38,662 nucleotides of DNA from Rhodoferax sp. (GCF_018063565.1 NZ_JAGPBB010000034.1:1-38662), one strand, 5' to 3'. Counted from the first letter of the stretch, positions 1 through 8,352 are shown. Notes: generated from the letters alone by a model not told the origin. A program made the numbers and translations.

Positions 1-59
1 AATTTGTGTGCGGGGACTTGCCCTTACCATTGGCCTGCAGCAATCACAACGGAGGCATT

Positions 60-536
60 TTGGTCAAATCGGCGAAGCTCGTGCGTAGCCTTTACTTTCT
101 GGCGGGTGTTGTGGCCTTGTTGGCCGGCGCCATTGGCCTGGTGCTGCCCCTTCTGCCCACGACGCCCTTTGTGCTACTCGCAGCGGCCTGTTTTGCCAGA
201 AGCTCTGAGCGCGTTTACCAGGCCATGTTGCGTCATCGCCTGCTGGGTCCGATCCTGGACGACTGGCGCACTCATGGCGCCATGAAACGCAAGACCAAGC
301 GCTGGGCGGGCTTGGTCATGGTCCTGTCGTTTGGAGCCTCGATCTGGATGGTTCCCGCGCATTGGCATCGTGGCTTGTTGCTTGTGATTGCTGCGATTCT
401 TGGTTACTTCATTTGGCGGGTACCGGTGCGAGACGAATTGGGCGAACCTTCAAGGCCAGGGGGTTGCTACGACCCGCCCGTCATGCCCGACCAGGTGGAT
501 GCTTCCACCTTCGGCCCGGACCAGACCCCGCGCTGA
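60..536 (+). CDS. YbaN-family (DUF454) inner-membrane protein
   Basis: A small membrane protein of the YbaN/DUF454 family, whose biochemical role is unknown. The N-terminal hydrophobic segment carries the family signature GLVLPLLPTTPFVLLAAACF followed by FARSSE, then a basic stretch (MKRKTKRW) and one or two further hydrophobic helices near the C-terminus. I chose the TTG at 60 because a GGAGG Shine-Dalgarno lies at 51-55, although the spacer of 4 nt is short; GTG at 81 is the alternative and an upstream GTG at 6 gives an un-family-like extension. The last 87 bp overlap the convergent DUF411 gene. The C-terminal tail beyond the last helix is longer than usual for the family. Family call is confident, start codon is not. 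Confidence 0.75.
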   Translation: MVKSAKLVRSLYFLAGVVALLAGAIGLVLPLLPTTPFVLLAAACFARSSERVYQAMLRHRLLGPILDDWRTHGAMKRKTKRWAGLVMVLSFGASIWMVPAHWHRGLLLVIAAILGYFIWRVPVRDELGEPSRPGGCYDPPVMPDQVDASTFGPDQTPR

Positions 537-854
537 AGGCTTCTCGGTGATCAGACATTGAATGGCGTGCATGGGAATCGGCCCCGCAAGAAAGTAGCCT
601 TTGACGCGCGCAACGTGCAGCGATTCGTAGCCGGAAGGGACATTCAGCCAGCGCTCGATCTTGCGCAGTGCGGGAGGCTCTTTCTCCTGCCAATCAAGCA
701 TGTACCCGGCAGCCGCCAATTGCGCGGCCCAATCTGCGCATGGCTGACATTGACTGGGCGCATACAAGCTGATGGTCGGCAGGGTCTGGGTTTCGGTGGT
801 GTGACCAGGTGAGCCAAGCAGCACCCACGAGGCCAGCAAAATGATGTACCTCAT
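450..854 (-). CDS. degenerate DUF411-family exported protein
   Basis: A 134-residue exported protein of the DUF411 family, often annotated as metal-binding. Residues 1-20 look like a signal peptide. The family features visible are a thioredoxin-like start with C36-x-x-C39 (SQCQPC), the IERWLNVPSGYESLHVA stretch, and EKPSARGL. The usual SCHTA motif has become SLHVA, EGHVP has become AGPIP, and the methionine-rich PGMPxGSPGM tail is absent, so most of the presumed metal ligands are gone. It starts inside the stop of the cytochrome c gene (ATGA overlap, 851-854), so it is the last gene of the leftward nir operon. Its end overlaps the convergent YbaN-family gene. Role unknown; copper or redox handling is only an inference from the family. 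Confidence 0.72.
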   Translation of the reverse strand: MRYIILLASWVLLGSPGHTTETQTLPTISLYAPSQCQPCADWAAQLAAAGYMLDWQEKEPPALRKIERWLNVPSGYESLHVARVKGYFLAGPIPMHAIQCLITEKPSARGLVRAEGGSIHLVGHDGRVVATPWP

Positions 855-1591
855 GGCTTGACGACGGTTTGCAGCGTTGTCAGATAGGCCAGAATGTCCT
901 GCAAGTCAGTGGCTTTGAGTGGTATCAACGCGCCTGTCATGCCCTCTTCATCATGGGGGCGCTCGCCTTTGCGGTAAGCCTCCATCTGTTTGAGCAGGTA
1001 ATTGCTGTACTGCCCCACCAGGCGGGGAAACTTGCGTTTGCCACGTCCGTCCTCGCCGTGGCACAAGGCGCATTCTTGCCCGTAGATGCGTCCACCTTTG
1101 TCCACATCGCCCGGTGCACGCGCAATGATCATGACTTTCTCCATGGCAGCCAAGCGCGTCAACGCATCATCGCCGGGCGAGAACTTGGGCCATTCGGTGG
1201 GTAACTCGACTGACGCGAGATAGGCAGACACATCGGCGATGTCTTGCTCGGAGAGCTCACGCTCCTGGGTGTAGGGAAACATGGGCAAATTCAGGCGTGT
1301 GCGGTCACGAAATGCTTGAAGCTGAGTGACCAGGTAGCCAACGCGTTGCCCGCTGATTCTTGGGTATTCCCCGCGCTTGCCGCCTTGCCCCAGATCACCG
1401 TGGCAACCCGCACAGGTCGCGTTGATTTCTTTACCCCGTGCCAAATCCTGGGCACCGCAAGATCCGTTAAGACCGAACCACAAAGAACCGATCAAAACGA
1501 CCTGACTAACAGACAAGACAGTGCCTGTGGATACCTTGAGAGATAGCCGCCGCGATAGACTCGGATGTGTATAGCAAACTCTGTTCGTCAT
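851..1591 (-). CDS. diheme cytochrome c (c4-like)
   Basis: A periplasmic diheme cytochrome c of 246 residues, probably an electron carrier between the quinol-oxidising cytochromes and NirS or another periplasmic reductase. Two CxxCH motifs are visible: CAGCH at residues 60-64 and CALCH at 174-178. Each is followed by the c4-type pattern (PRISGQ and PRLVGQ, then YL..QL/QM..R.G), so the protein is an internal duplication of one class I domain. An N-terminal hydrophobic segment (about residues 22-46) ending near CGAQ is a likely signal peptide. The ATG at 1591 has a weak ribosome-binding site and a start further in cannot be excluded. It follows the GGDEF-EAL gene by 7 bp and overlaps the DUF411 gene by 4 bp, so it is co-transcribed with nirS. 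Confidence 0.88.
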   Translation of the reverse strand: MTNRVCYTHPSLSRRLSLKVSTGTVLSVSQVVLIGSLWFGLNGSCGAQDLARGKEINATCAGCHGDLGQGGKRGEYPRISGQRVGYLVTQLQAFRDRTRLNLPMFPYTQERELSEQDIADVSAYLASVELPTEWPKFSPGDDALTRLAAMEKVMIIARAPGDVDKGGRIYGQECALCHGEDGRGKRKFPRLVGQYSNYLLKQMEAYRKGERPHDEEGMTGALIPLKATDLQDILAYLTTLQTVVKP

Positions 1592-1598
1592 AGTTTTT

Positions 1599-4178
1599 TC
1601 ATTTGGGACTGTCCTGCAATTGCCTCATAGTCCCTGTTTTGGCCCAGCGGGCCAACCACACAGCGGCGGGCTCGGGCCGGCCATACAGGTAGCCTTGGTG
1701 CACCAAGTGCGCCCGGCTGTTCAAGAAGTTGGCCTGTTCCTGGGTTTCAATGCCTTCTGCCACTACCTCCAAGTGCATGCGGCGGGCGACTTCAAGCACA
1801 GTCTCGACCAACATGGCATCGTCTGAGTTGTGCGGCGCATCCTGGACAAAGCTCTTATCAATTTTGAGCTCGTGAATCGGCAAGCGCTTCAAGTAACCCA
1901 AAGAAGAGTAGCCGGTGCCAAAGTCATCGAGCGAAAACCGCAGCCCCATGGCGGTCAGCTGCTGCATTTTGGTGACCACATCGTTAAAGTTGTCAATCAT
2001 CAGTCCTTCTGTCACCTCCAACATCAGTTGGGTCGGGTTGACACCAATGTCCGCCATCAACTTTTGCAGCCAGAAAACAAAGTCGGCTTTTCGAAAATGG
2101 CGTGGGCTCAGGTTGACCGACAGCCGTAGTGGATACGACGCGGTGGCTTGCTGCGCCAGCAGCTGACAAGCCTGAGTAAACACCCACACGCCCACATCCA
2201 CAATCAGGTCAGATGCTTCTGCTACCGGGATGAAGACAGCCGGTGAAATCAACCCGTGCACCGGATGTTGCCAGCGCACAAGCACCTCGGCACCGGCCAG
2301 GGCGCCCTGAGCGTGCCACTGGGGTTGCAAATACAGGCGCAGCTCACCGGCAGGGATGGCCAAACGCAGCTCACGCTCCAGCGCAAAGCGGCGCTGGGCC
2401 AGTTCTGCCATGTCAGAGGCAAACAAGGCGGTCTGATTGCCCCCAGCCTCTTTGGCACGGTGCAGGGCGTTGTCGGCACGCAACAAGATGTCGTCCGGGC
2501 TTTCTTCTACATCACGCGCGCTTTGCACCGGAAACAAACAAATGCCAATGCTGACCGTGACCGTTGTCAGCTCGCCCTGAGCCGCCAGCGGTGCGCGCAG
2601 GGTTTCGTGAATTTTCTCTGCCACCGACAAGGTGTGGCGGCTGGCGTGCTCGTCGTCGTGGGTCAGGTCAGGCAGCAGCACGGCAAATTCGTCTGCCGCC
2701 ATGCGCGCCAGCGTGTCTCCGTCGCGCAAGGAGGATTGCAGCCGCTGCGCCACCGCCTTGAGCAGCTGGTTGCCCATGGCATGGCCGCGCGCATCGTTGA
2801 CGTATTTGAAGCGATCAACATTGACAATCAGCAAGGCCGCCTGATGCCCCATGCGCCGTCCCACATTGGCAGCCTGCGCCAATCGGTCCATCAGCAGGGT
2901 GTGGTTGGGTAAGCCAGTCAAGGCATCAAAGTAAGCCATGTGCTGGATTTGTGCTTCGGTGCGCTTTTTCTCGGTCAGGTCCTGGCGAACCATCAAATAA
3001 TGGCTGATCTTCCCATCGCGATTGCGCACCGGCGATACACTGACCAGTTCGGGGTGTTGACTGCCATCTTTGTGCATGCAGTGAAGTTCACCCTGCCACC
3101 ACTGCCCTTGATCGAGCGCCTCCCAAAGGGGGTGCAGCGGGTCTTGCTCGCCAGTACCCTCACTGCGTTGAAACACCTGTGCCCGACTGCCCAGCAAGTC
3201 TTCGCGACTAAAACCTGACTTGTTGACCAGCGTCGCATTGACGTATTCAATGGTCCCATGAACATCAGTGATGATCACACTCTCGGGACTTTGCTCGACC
3301 GCTTGCAGCAGTTTGTTAAGGGACTGGTCGCGGGTTTCAATCGCTGTCGCCATATCATTGAAGGTGTGAGCCAGCTGATGAATTTCATCGCTTGCGTTTC
3401 CTTCTCTGGTTGGCAACCGCGTGTCATAGTGTCCCTCTGTGATCCGATTGGCTGCTCGCTGTAGGCGTACCAGCCGCCGGGTCACCAAGCGATCAAGTAG
3501 AAAACCAATCACCAAGAAAAGGAGTAAATAACTCAAAAGGCTCTTGACTAGTTGCCCACTCCACACGCGAAATAAACGGGCATCATATGTGGCTGTCGGA
3601 ACTCGGATGCTTACCACACCGCGCAGGTCCCCCACCTTGTAGTCGTAGCCGGTAGCATAGGCGTCGCGGATACTGGCGGGAGCGACGGCCCGTTGGCCGT
3701 GGCATAACAGACAGGCTGACTCAATCAAGATAGGTGCCGTGTATAGCAAGTAGCCTACGCCCTGGTCACTCACTATTTTGCGCATACGCTCCTTCGCAGC
3801 GGGTTGACTACGAAAAAACGCCATATCTTCAAGCTCAAAGCGGTCTGCCTGATTGACCGGGTTACGGGCAATGTCAGTGACATTGTTGAACACAATGCCA
3901 TTTTGGTTCCAGTTAGCAAAGTCTTTTGAAATGCGTGAAAACGAGTGCGCCGGCAAAAAACCAATGGTATCGACGTTGATCGGCAGCTTGCTGTCAACAA
4001 ACTGCTGTTGGTAAATTCGGCGGGTGGCCATCATGAACCCATACACCGTGCGGGCTTCGTACTCTGTAGCAGAGTTAATCTCGACCTCTAATTTGGTGTG
4101 TGTGACCGCGAGGTCAACGGTCAACATTGCCCCGGTAAGCGTACCCAGTAACAGCCAAATTCTTACTTTTAGCTTCAC
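1599..4178 (-). CDS. heme-c sensor PAS-GGDEF-EAL protein (c-di-GMP turnover)
   Basis: An 859-residue membrane signalling protein. Order: TM helix 1 (about 7-25); periplasmic DUF3365/Tll0287-like domain with a c-type heme motif C156-L-L-C-H160; TM helix 2 (about 211-233); HAMP; PAS (about 290-410); GGDEF; EAL. The GGDEF signature reads AADEF (residues 494-498), so cyclase activity is doubtful. The EAL domain keeps EVLVR (631-635, an EAL variant), DDFGTGYSSLGYL and VAEGIET, so it is probably an active c-di-GMP phosphodiesterase. It starts with GTG 13 bp after the propeller gene, with no good Shine-Dalgarno, suggesting translational coupling. Its place in the nir operon suggests sensing of redox state, NO or nitrite through the periplasmic heme. 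Domain calls are confident; the ligand is inference. Confidence 0.88.
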   Translation of the reverse strand: MKLKVRIWLLLGTLTGAMLTVDLAVTHTKLEVEINSATEYEARTVYGFMMATRRIYQQQFVDSKLPINVDTIGFLPAHSFSRISKDFANWNQNGIVFNNVTDIARNPVNQADRFELEDMAFFRSQPAAKERMRKIVSDQGVGYLLYTAPILIESACLLCHGQRAVAPASIRDAYATGYDYKVGDLRGVVSIRVPTATYDARLFRVWSGQLVKSLLSYLLLFLVIGFLLDRLVTRRLVRLQRAANRITEGHYDTRLPTREGNASDEIHQLAHTFNDMATAIETRDQSLNKLLQAVEQSPESVIITDVHGTIEYVNATLVNKSGFSREDLLGSRAQVFQRSEGTGEQDPLHPLWEALDQGQWWQGELHCMHKDGSQHPELVSVSPVRNRDGKISHYLMVRQDLTEKKRTEAQIQHMAYFDALTGLPNHTLLMDRLAQAANVGRRMGHQAALLIVNVDRFKYVNDARGHAMGNQLLKAVAQRLQSSLRDGDTLARMAADEFAVLLPDLTHDDEHASRHTLSVAEKIHETLRAPLAAQGELTTVTVSIGICLFPVQSARDVEESPDDILLRADNALHRAKEAGGNQTALFASDMAELAQRRFALERELRLAIPAGELRLYLQPQWHAQGALAGAEVLVRWQHPVHGLISPAVFIPVAEASDLIVDVGVWVFTQACQLLAQQATASYPLRLSVNLSPRHFRKADFVFWLQKLMADIGVNPTQLMLEVTEGLMIDNFNDVVTKMQQLTAMGLRFSLDDFGTGYSSLGYLKRLPIHELKIDKSFVQDAPHNSDDAMLVETVLEVARRMHLEVVAEGIETQEQANFLNSRAHLVHQGYLYGRPEPAAVWLARWAKTGTMRQLQDSPK

Positions 4179-4191
4179 GGTTAAGGGGCGA

Positions 4192-5013
4192 CTAATTTAT
4201 TTGGACCAATTGAGCCAACCGCCACCCTGCAGGCAGCGTCATCTCGGCAATCTTCCGCCCAACATCGAGATGCGTCACACTGACCCGACGCCCGCCCTCT
4301 GGCGAGGTCAAGCCCGCACCATCATGCAGACTCAGAACTTCATGACCGTCACCCGACAGACACAGATCAACGGCTGGTGATTCCAGTGCGATGCGCCTAG
4401 GGTTCAGGTAGCCTGGCACAAAACTCCCCTCACGGTATTGAAAATCATGCACCATGCCCTGTGCAATCTCGGGGGCAGTAGGTCGGTAGCTGATCTCCCA
4501 CAGTTCAGGCAGATCCGCCAGACTCACCACAAAACTGTCGCGCGCGGTGGCCGTCAGCAGGGTTTTCGCGGCAGACGTCTGCTGGCCTGTGCGCGCAGTG
4601 ATTGGCAGGTGCTTCAGCAACCGAAGGTGTTCGTCCACAAAGACCAGGCTGTGTGGCGCGTAGGACGCCACAGCCAACACGGTGGGCAGACCCGACTTGG
4701 TATCCGACAAGGCCGCGCCACTCAGTGACTCACCAGCCCGAACCTGCGCCACCACTTGAGCATGCTCCAAATCCACCCGCAAAATCCAGGCGTCATGGGT
4801 TGTCATCAGTGCATGCCGACCGTCTGGCAAGCGATGCACCTCCGGACGCAAGCCAGCACGCTGCACGCCCACTAGTGTGGGGACATCGTGCTGCACCTGC
4901 AAACTGACTTCTGGCAATGCAAGCTTGCCAGGCACCACTGAAAGATCCTGCGACTGCGCGAAGGCGAAGCTGTGTAAGGTCAGCCAGCTTGCCAGCAACA
5001 GTGCGGCTCTCAT
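4192..5013 (-). CDS. short NirF-like heme d1 propeller protein
   Basis: A 273-residue exported protein (signal peptide about 1-19, ending SFAFAQ) that resembles the d1-type beta-propeller of NirF/NirN. Telltale stretches are ELWEISYRPTAPEIAQGMVH, then PGYLNPRRIALE and HLDVGRKIAEMTLP, which line up with my memory of the family. NirF, which takes part in the last steps of heme d1 synthesis, is usually near 390 residues. Here the reading frame stops soon after the LDVGRKIA blade, so the final blades are missing. The reading frame has no internal stop and overlaps the preceding heme-protein gene by 4 bp (ATGA), so it appears to be translated. It may be a reduced NirF, or a d1 chaperone. No other heme d1 genes (nirE, nirJ, nirDLGH) are in the window. 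Confidence 0.68.
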   Translation of the reverse strand: MRAALLLASWLTLHSFAFAQSQDLSVVPGKLALPEVSLQVQHDVPTLVGVQRAGLRPEVHRLPDGRHALMTTHDAWILRVDLEHAQVVAQVRAGESLSGAALSDTKSGLPTVLAVASYAPHSLVFVDEHLRLLKHLPITARTGQQTSAAKTLLTATARDSFVVSLADLPELWEISYRPTAPEIAQGMVHDFQYREGSFVPGYLNPRRIALESPAVDLCLSGDGHEVLSLHDGAGLTSPEGGRRVSVTHLDVGRKIAEMTLPAGWRLAQLVQIN

Positions 5014-5837
5014 TGCTTGATGAACTTCACCTCACCATTAGTGGCCATCTCTAGCGCGTAACCGAGAGAAACATGGTGGAAACGCCCGCTGGCGTGGTCA
5101 GCATGGATGGCCAGTCCAAACGGAATGGTTTTACCGGCACCCGGGTACTTGCGGCTAAAAGTCACCGTGTACACATCGCCGGTCTTGCTACCCTCAGCCT
5201 TGGCGACCAAGGCACCGCCTTCCATTTTGCGCGCACTGGATACCGAACCATCCGCCGCCTTGGCGCCTTTGGCGCTGCGCCACTGCATCAGCTCGTAGCT
5301 GCCTGCTGCGGCGTACTTGGTTTTTTTGTCGTCCGCACCTGGCATGGTGCGGGCGTCCTGATGGCAGGTGGCCCAGCACCCCTCTTGGGCGGCATTAGGC
5401 ACCGAGGCGTCCGGGAACATCACCGTGGCCTTGACTTCGTTGTCCTTGTCGGCCTTGTTGGCGCTTCCCGAAGGCGCTTTGAAGGTCAGGCGGATATACA
5501 GGCTGGCGTCGTCGTGTGCGGATTGGAAACTGACCGGGTAAATCATGGTCGAAGGTGCACCCACAGGCTCCAGTTCCTTGTCAGCCAGACGCTTGAAGTT
5601 GAGGTTGAGCGTGCCCTTCTCCTCGTGGCAGCCGGCACAGGATTCACCCTTCTTCATGCCGGCGGTACCACTGTGATTGGATTTTTTGCTGACCCACTCG
5701 ATTGGGGTCACACCCGCGTGAAAGACATGCACATCGCGTTTTGGCACCTTGGTCCAGTCCGGTGCCGCCATGGCGTACTGTGAGACCACGACCAGCATGG
5801 ACCCGGTAAGCACAGCTTTGTTCTTCAAGCTCTTCAT
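5010..5837 (-). CDS. ethylbenzene-dehydrogenase-like periplasmic heme protein
   Basis: A 275-residue secreted protein (signal peptide about 1-24, ending YAMA) that I assign to the ethylbenzene dehydrogenase/DMSO-reductase heme-binding family (EB_dh, cytochrome c-552-like). It has one normal c-heme motif, CAGCH, near residue 67, and one CWATCH followed by RTMPG, which is CxxxCH rather than CxxCH. The C-terminal half (FGLAIHADHASGRFHHVSLG) has the EB_dh-type beta-sandwich pattern with a possible axial His. The ATG at 5837 has an AAGGAAA ribosome-binding site. It lies 54 bp after the NapC/NirT gene and overlaps the propeller gene, so it probably carries electrons in the nitrite-reduction chain. 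The exact partner is not known. Confidence 0.75.
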   Translation of the reverse strand: MKSLKNKAVLTGSMLVVVSQYAMAAPDWTKVPKRDVHVFHAGVTPIEWVSKKSNHSGTAGMKKGESCAGCHEEKGTLNLNFKRLADKELEPVGAPSTMIYPVSFQSAHDDASLYIRLTFKAPSGSANKADKDNEVKATVMFPDASVPNAAQEGCWATCHQDARTMPGADDKKTKYAAAGSYELMQWRSAKGAKAADGSVSSARKMEGGALVAKAEGSKTGDVYTVTFSRKYPGAGKTIPFGLAIHADHASGRFHHVSLGYALEMATNGEVKFIKQ

Positions 5838-5891
5838 TGTCGATTTCCTTCTTTATGTCGGTTTCTGGGCACTTGACGGTGCGGGCAGCAG

Positions 5892-6476
5892 TTACTCGTC
5901 TTCTTCTTTCATGCCTTTGGGTTTTTGATGCGCAATGCCTTTATGGCAGTCGATACAGGTTTGTTTGTCGTCTTGGGCAATCTTGTGCATCTTGGCACCA
6001 CGGACCTTCTGCTTTTCGGTGTCCATGCCGTCAAAGCTGTGGCAGTTGCGACATTCACGCGAGTCATTGGCTTTCATCCGTGCCCACTCGTGCTCGGCCA
6101 GGCGCAGGCGGTTGGCCTCAAATTTTTCTCTGGTGTCGATGGTGCCCATCAGCTTGCCCCACACCTCGGCGCTGGCCTGAACCTTGCGCACCATCTTGTG
6201 CGTCCAGTCCTTGGGAACATGGCAGTCCGAACACACCGCCCGCACACCGGTGCGATTGGTGTAGTGGATGGTCTTTTTGTACTCCTGATAGACGTTGTCA
6301 CGCATCTCATGGCATGAAATGCAGAACTCCATGGTGTTGGTGGCTTCGAGCGCGGTGTTGAAGCCGCCCCAGAAAAACACCCCGGTCAGAAAACCCACCG
6401 TCAGCAAGCCAAACATCGAATGTTTGGCGCTGGGCAGTCTGAGGGCCGTCCACAACTGCTTGATTCTTGATGCCAT
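5892..6476 (-). CDS. nirT: NapC/NirT-family tetraheme cytochrome c quinol dehydrogenase
   Basis: A membrane-anchored tetraheme cytochrome that oxidises quinol and passes electrons to periplasmic reductases, here most likely NirS through a soluble carrier. One N-terminal TM helix (about residues 22-42) is followed by four CxxCH motifs: CISCH, CSDCH, CRNCH and CIDCH. Conserved family features include the HEM after the first heme and HYxN. I chose ATG at 6476, which has a GGAA ribosome-binding site; a TTG 21 bp upstream is less likely. Length of 194 residues is normal for NirT/NapC. It lies 85 bp downstream of nirS, across a 10-bp perfect hairpin. NirT and NapC are hard to separate by eye; the nirS context favours NirT. 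Confidence 0.9.
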   Translation of the reverse strand: MASRIKQLWTALRLPSAKHSMFGLLTVGFLTGVFFWGGFNTALEATNTMEFCISCHEMRDNVYQEYKKTIHYTNRTGVRAVCSDCHVPKDWTHKMVRKVQASAEVWGKLMGTIDTREKFEANRLRLAEHEWARMKANDSRECRNCHSFDGMDTEKQKVRGAKMHKIAQDDKQTCIDCHKGIAHQKPKGMKEEDE

Positions 6477-6512
6477 GATTAATTTCCGCAAGGTCAAAAA
6501 GCGTCACCCAGA

Positions 6513-6536
6513 ACCCACAGCCGCAGGGCTGTGGGT
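6513..6536 (-). other. perfect hairpin between nirS and nirT
   Basis: ACCCACAGCC (6513-6522) and GGCTGTGGGT (6527-6536) form a 10-bp perfect stem with a 4-nt loop (GCAG). Read leftward there is no T-run directly after it; only a run of five T occurs about 14 nt on. It is therefore more likely an mRNA stabilising or processing element that sets the nirS:nirT ratio than a full terminator. Confidence 0.6.
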
Positions 6537-6561
6537 CACTGTGCTGGTGACAAGCCTGCTA

Positions 6562-8241
6562 TCAGTAGATGTCGTGCTGGGTGTTGTAGACGTTGAACTT
6601 GCCGGTGGGGGTGATCATCTTCGGGTCGGTGATCACCTTCTTCAGCGCCAAGGTCTTGTCGTCATAGACCACAATGGCCGACCGGTCGGTCTTGCCACCC
6701 CACAGCGAAATCCACACTTCGCTGCCGTCAGCGCTGTACTCAGGGTGGACTGCCCGCTTGACGGCCTTGGTCGGTGGCAAGCCGGAGTCTTTGGCTACGT
6801 TGATGATCTTGTAGGGTTTGGACAAGTCATCCATCTTCCACACCGAAACCGATTCAGCCGTGTCTTTGTCAGCGTTTTGCGCCGAGTCAGCCCACAGATG
6901 GTTTGATTTCGGATGGGTCTTGACGAACAGGTTGCCCGGCACATGCTTGACCTCTTGAACCATCTTCCAGTTGTATTGCTTGAACGCGGCAAACTTGGGA
7001 TCATCCGAGGGCGTGCTGATCAGCGACACCACATCGGCACCCAGGTGTCCAGTGGCCCACACCGGACCGAACTTGGGGTGCACAAAGTTGGCACCGCGCC
7101 CGGGGTGCGGAATCTTGGCCACATCCACCAGCGCGGCCAGCTTGCCTTCTTTCAGATCCACCGCTGCAATCTTGTTGGACGCATTGGCTGCTACCAGGAA
7201 ATAGCGTTTGGAGGCATCAAAACCGCCATCGTGCAGGAACTTCGCCGAGGCGATGGTGGTGGTTTTCAGGTTTTCGATGTCGGAGTAGTCCACCAGCAAA
7301 ATCTGCCCGGTTTCCTTGATGTTAACGACCCACTCCGGCTTGATCTCTGACGCAACAATGGATGCCACACGCGGCTCGGGGTGGTATTCGCCGTCCACCG
7401 TCATGCCACGGGTGCTGACCACCTTGCGCGGTTTGAGCGTGTCGCCGTCCATGATGACGTATTGGGGCGGCCAGTAAGAGCCGGCAATGGCGTAAGTGTC
7501 CTCGAAACCTTTGAACTTGGAGGTATCCACCGAGCGCGCATCAAAGCCAATCTTGACCTCAGCCACCACCGAGGGTTTTTCCATCCACAAATCAATCAGG
7601 CTCAGGCGGCCGTCGCGGCCAATCACGTACACATAGCGGCCAGATTTGGACAAGCGCGAAATGTGCACCGCGTAGCCGGTTTTCACAATGCTGCGAATGT
7701 CTTTGGTGTCGCCGTCAATCAAAGCTACCTCACCGGTGTCGCGCAGGGTGACCGAGAACATGTTCTTCAGGTTGAAGCTGTTCATCTGTTTGGTCGGGCG
7801 GTCTTTGACCGGCACGATGACTTTCCATGAGTCCAGTGTCTGCTTGAAGCTGTATTCGGGCGGCACGTCCGGCGTGTTCTGGATGTACTTGGCCATCAGC
7901 GTCAGCTCCTCCTTGGTCAGGATGTCATCAAAATTGACCATGCCGCCATCGGTGCCGTAGCCAATGATTTTTTCCAGCCGTGACTGGCCGAGGCTGAGCG
8001 TGCCACCCTCGGTGGTTTTGCCGTCCTTGTCGGTCTTGCTCCAGTGCGGCTCCAGGTTTTTGCCAGTGGCACCTTTGCGCAGCACGCCGTGGCAGCCTGC
8101 GCAGCGTTCAAAGTAGATTTTCTTGGCCGACTCTTTTTCAGCGGCGGTCATCGTTGGGGCCACGTTTTGGCTGAACGCGGTGCCGGTCATGATCGACAGC
8201 AGAGTTGCCACCGCAAGGCTGGCCGTTTTTAGTTGCTTCAT
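6562..8241 (-). CDS. nirS: cytochrome cd1 nitrite reductase (NO-forming)
   Basis: Periplasmic respiratory nitrite reductase that reduces nitrite to NO. The 559-residue precursor has a Sec signal peptide (about 1-24, ending TAFSQ), a cytochrome c domain with C47-A-G-C-H51, and an eight-bladed heme d1 propeller. The d1 proximal ligand is H193 (GYAVHISRLSKSGRY). The two catalytic distal histidines are H337 (FLHDGG) and H379 (IPHPGRGANF), with the 42-residue spacing known for this enzyme. I chose ATG at 8241 because GGAG lies 9 nt upstream and the signal peptide begins there; a longer reading to 8352 is not family-like. It is the first gene of a leftward operon (nirT, EB_dh-like, propeller, GGDEF-EAL, cytochrome c, DUF411). 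Full length and no missing key residue. Confidence 0.97.
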   Translation of the reverse strand: MKQLKTASLAVATLLSIMTGTAFSQNVAPTMTAAEKESAKKIYFERCAGCHGVLRKGATGKNLEPHWSKTDKDGKTTEGGTLSLGQSRLEKIIGYGTDGGMVNFDDILTKEELTLMAKYIQNTPDVPPEYSFKQTLDSWKVIVPVKDRPTKQMNSFNLKNMFSVTLRDTGEVALIDGDTKDIRSIVKTGYAVHISRLSKSGRYVYVIGRDGRLSLIDLWMEKPSVVAEVKIGFDARSVDTSKFKGFEDTYAIAGSYWPPQYVIMDGDTLKPRKVVSTRGMTVDGEYHPEPRVASIVASEIKPEWVVNIKETGQILLVDYSDIENLKTTTIASAKFLHDGGFDASKRYFLVAANASNKIAAVDLKEGKLAALVDVAKIPHPGRGANFVHPKFGPVWATGHLGADVVSLISTPSDDPKFAAFKQYNWKMVQEVKHVPGNLFVKTHPKSNHLWADSAQNADKDTAESVSVWKMDDLSKPYKIINVAKDSGLPPTKAVKRAVHPEYSADGSEVWISLWGGKTDRSAIVVYDDKTLALKKVITDPKMITPTGKFNVYNTQHDIY

Positions 8242-8338
8242 ATTGTCTAACTCCATTAGTGGGGCAGCCGATCCGTCAAAACGGCGTGTTGCAAGGCTCG
8301 GTGAAGGCTGCGGCAGTTCGGTTCGAGCGCGCTGATTG

Positions 8339-8352
8339 TTGATTTGTGACAA
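8339..8352 (-). promoter_or_regulatory. weak FNR/Dnr-like site upstream of nirS
   Basis: TTGAT-TTGT-GACAA; read leftward TTGTC-N4-ATCAA. One half-site is perfect and the other matches 3 of 5. It is centred about 104 bp upstream of the nirS start, a plausible distance for an activator site, but no convincing -10 follows on the minus strand. Confidence 0.3.
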
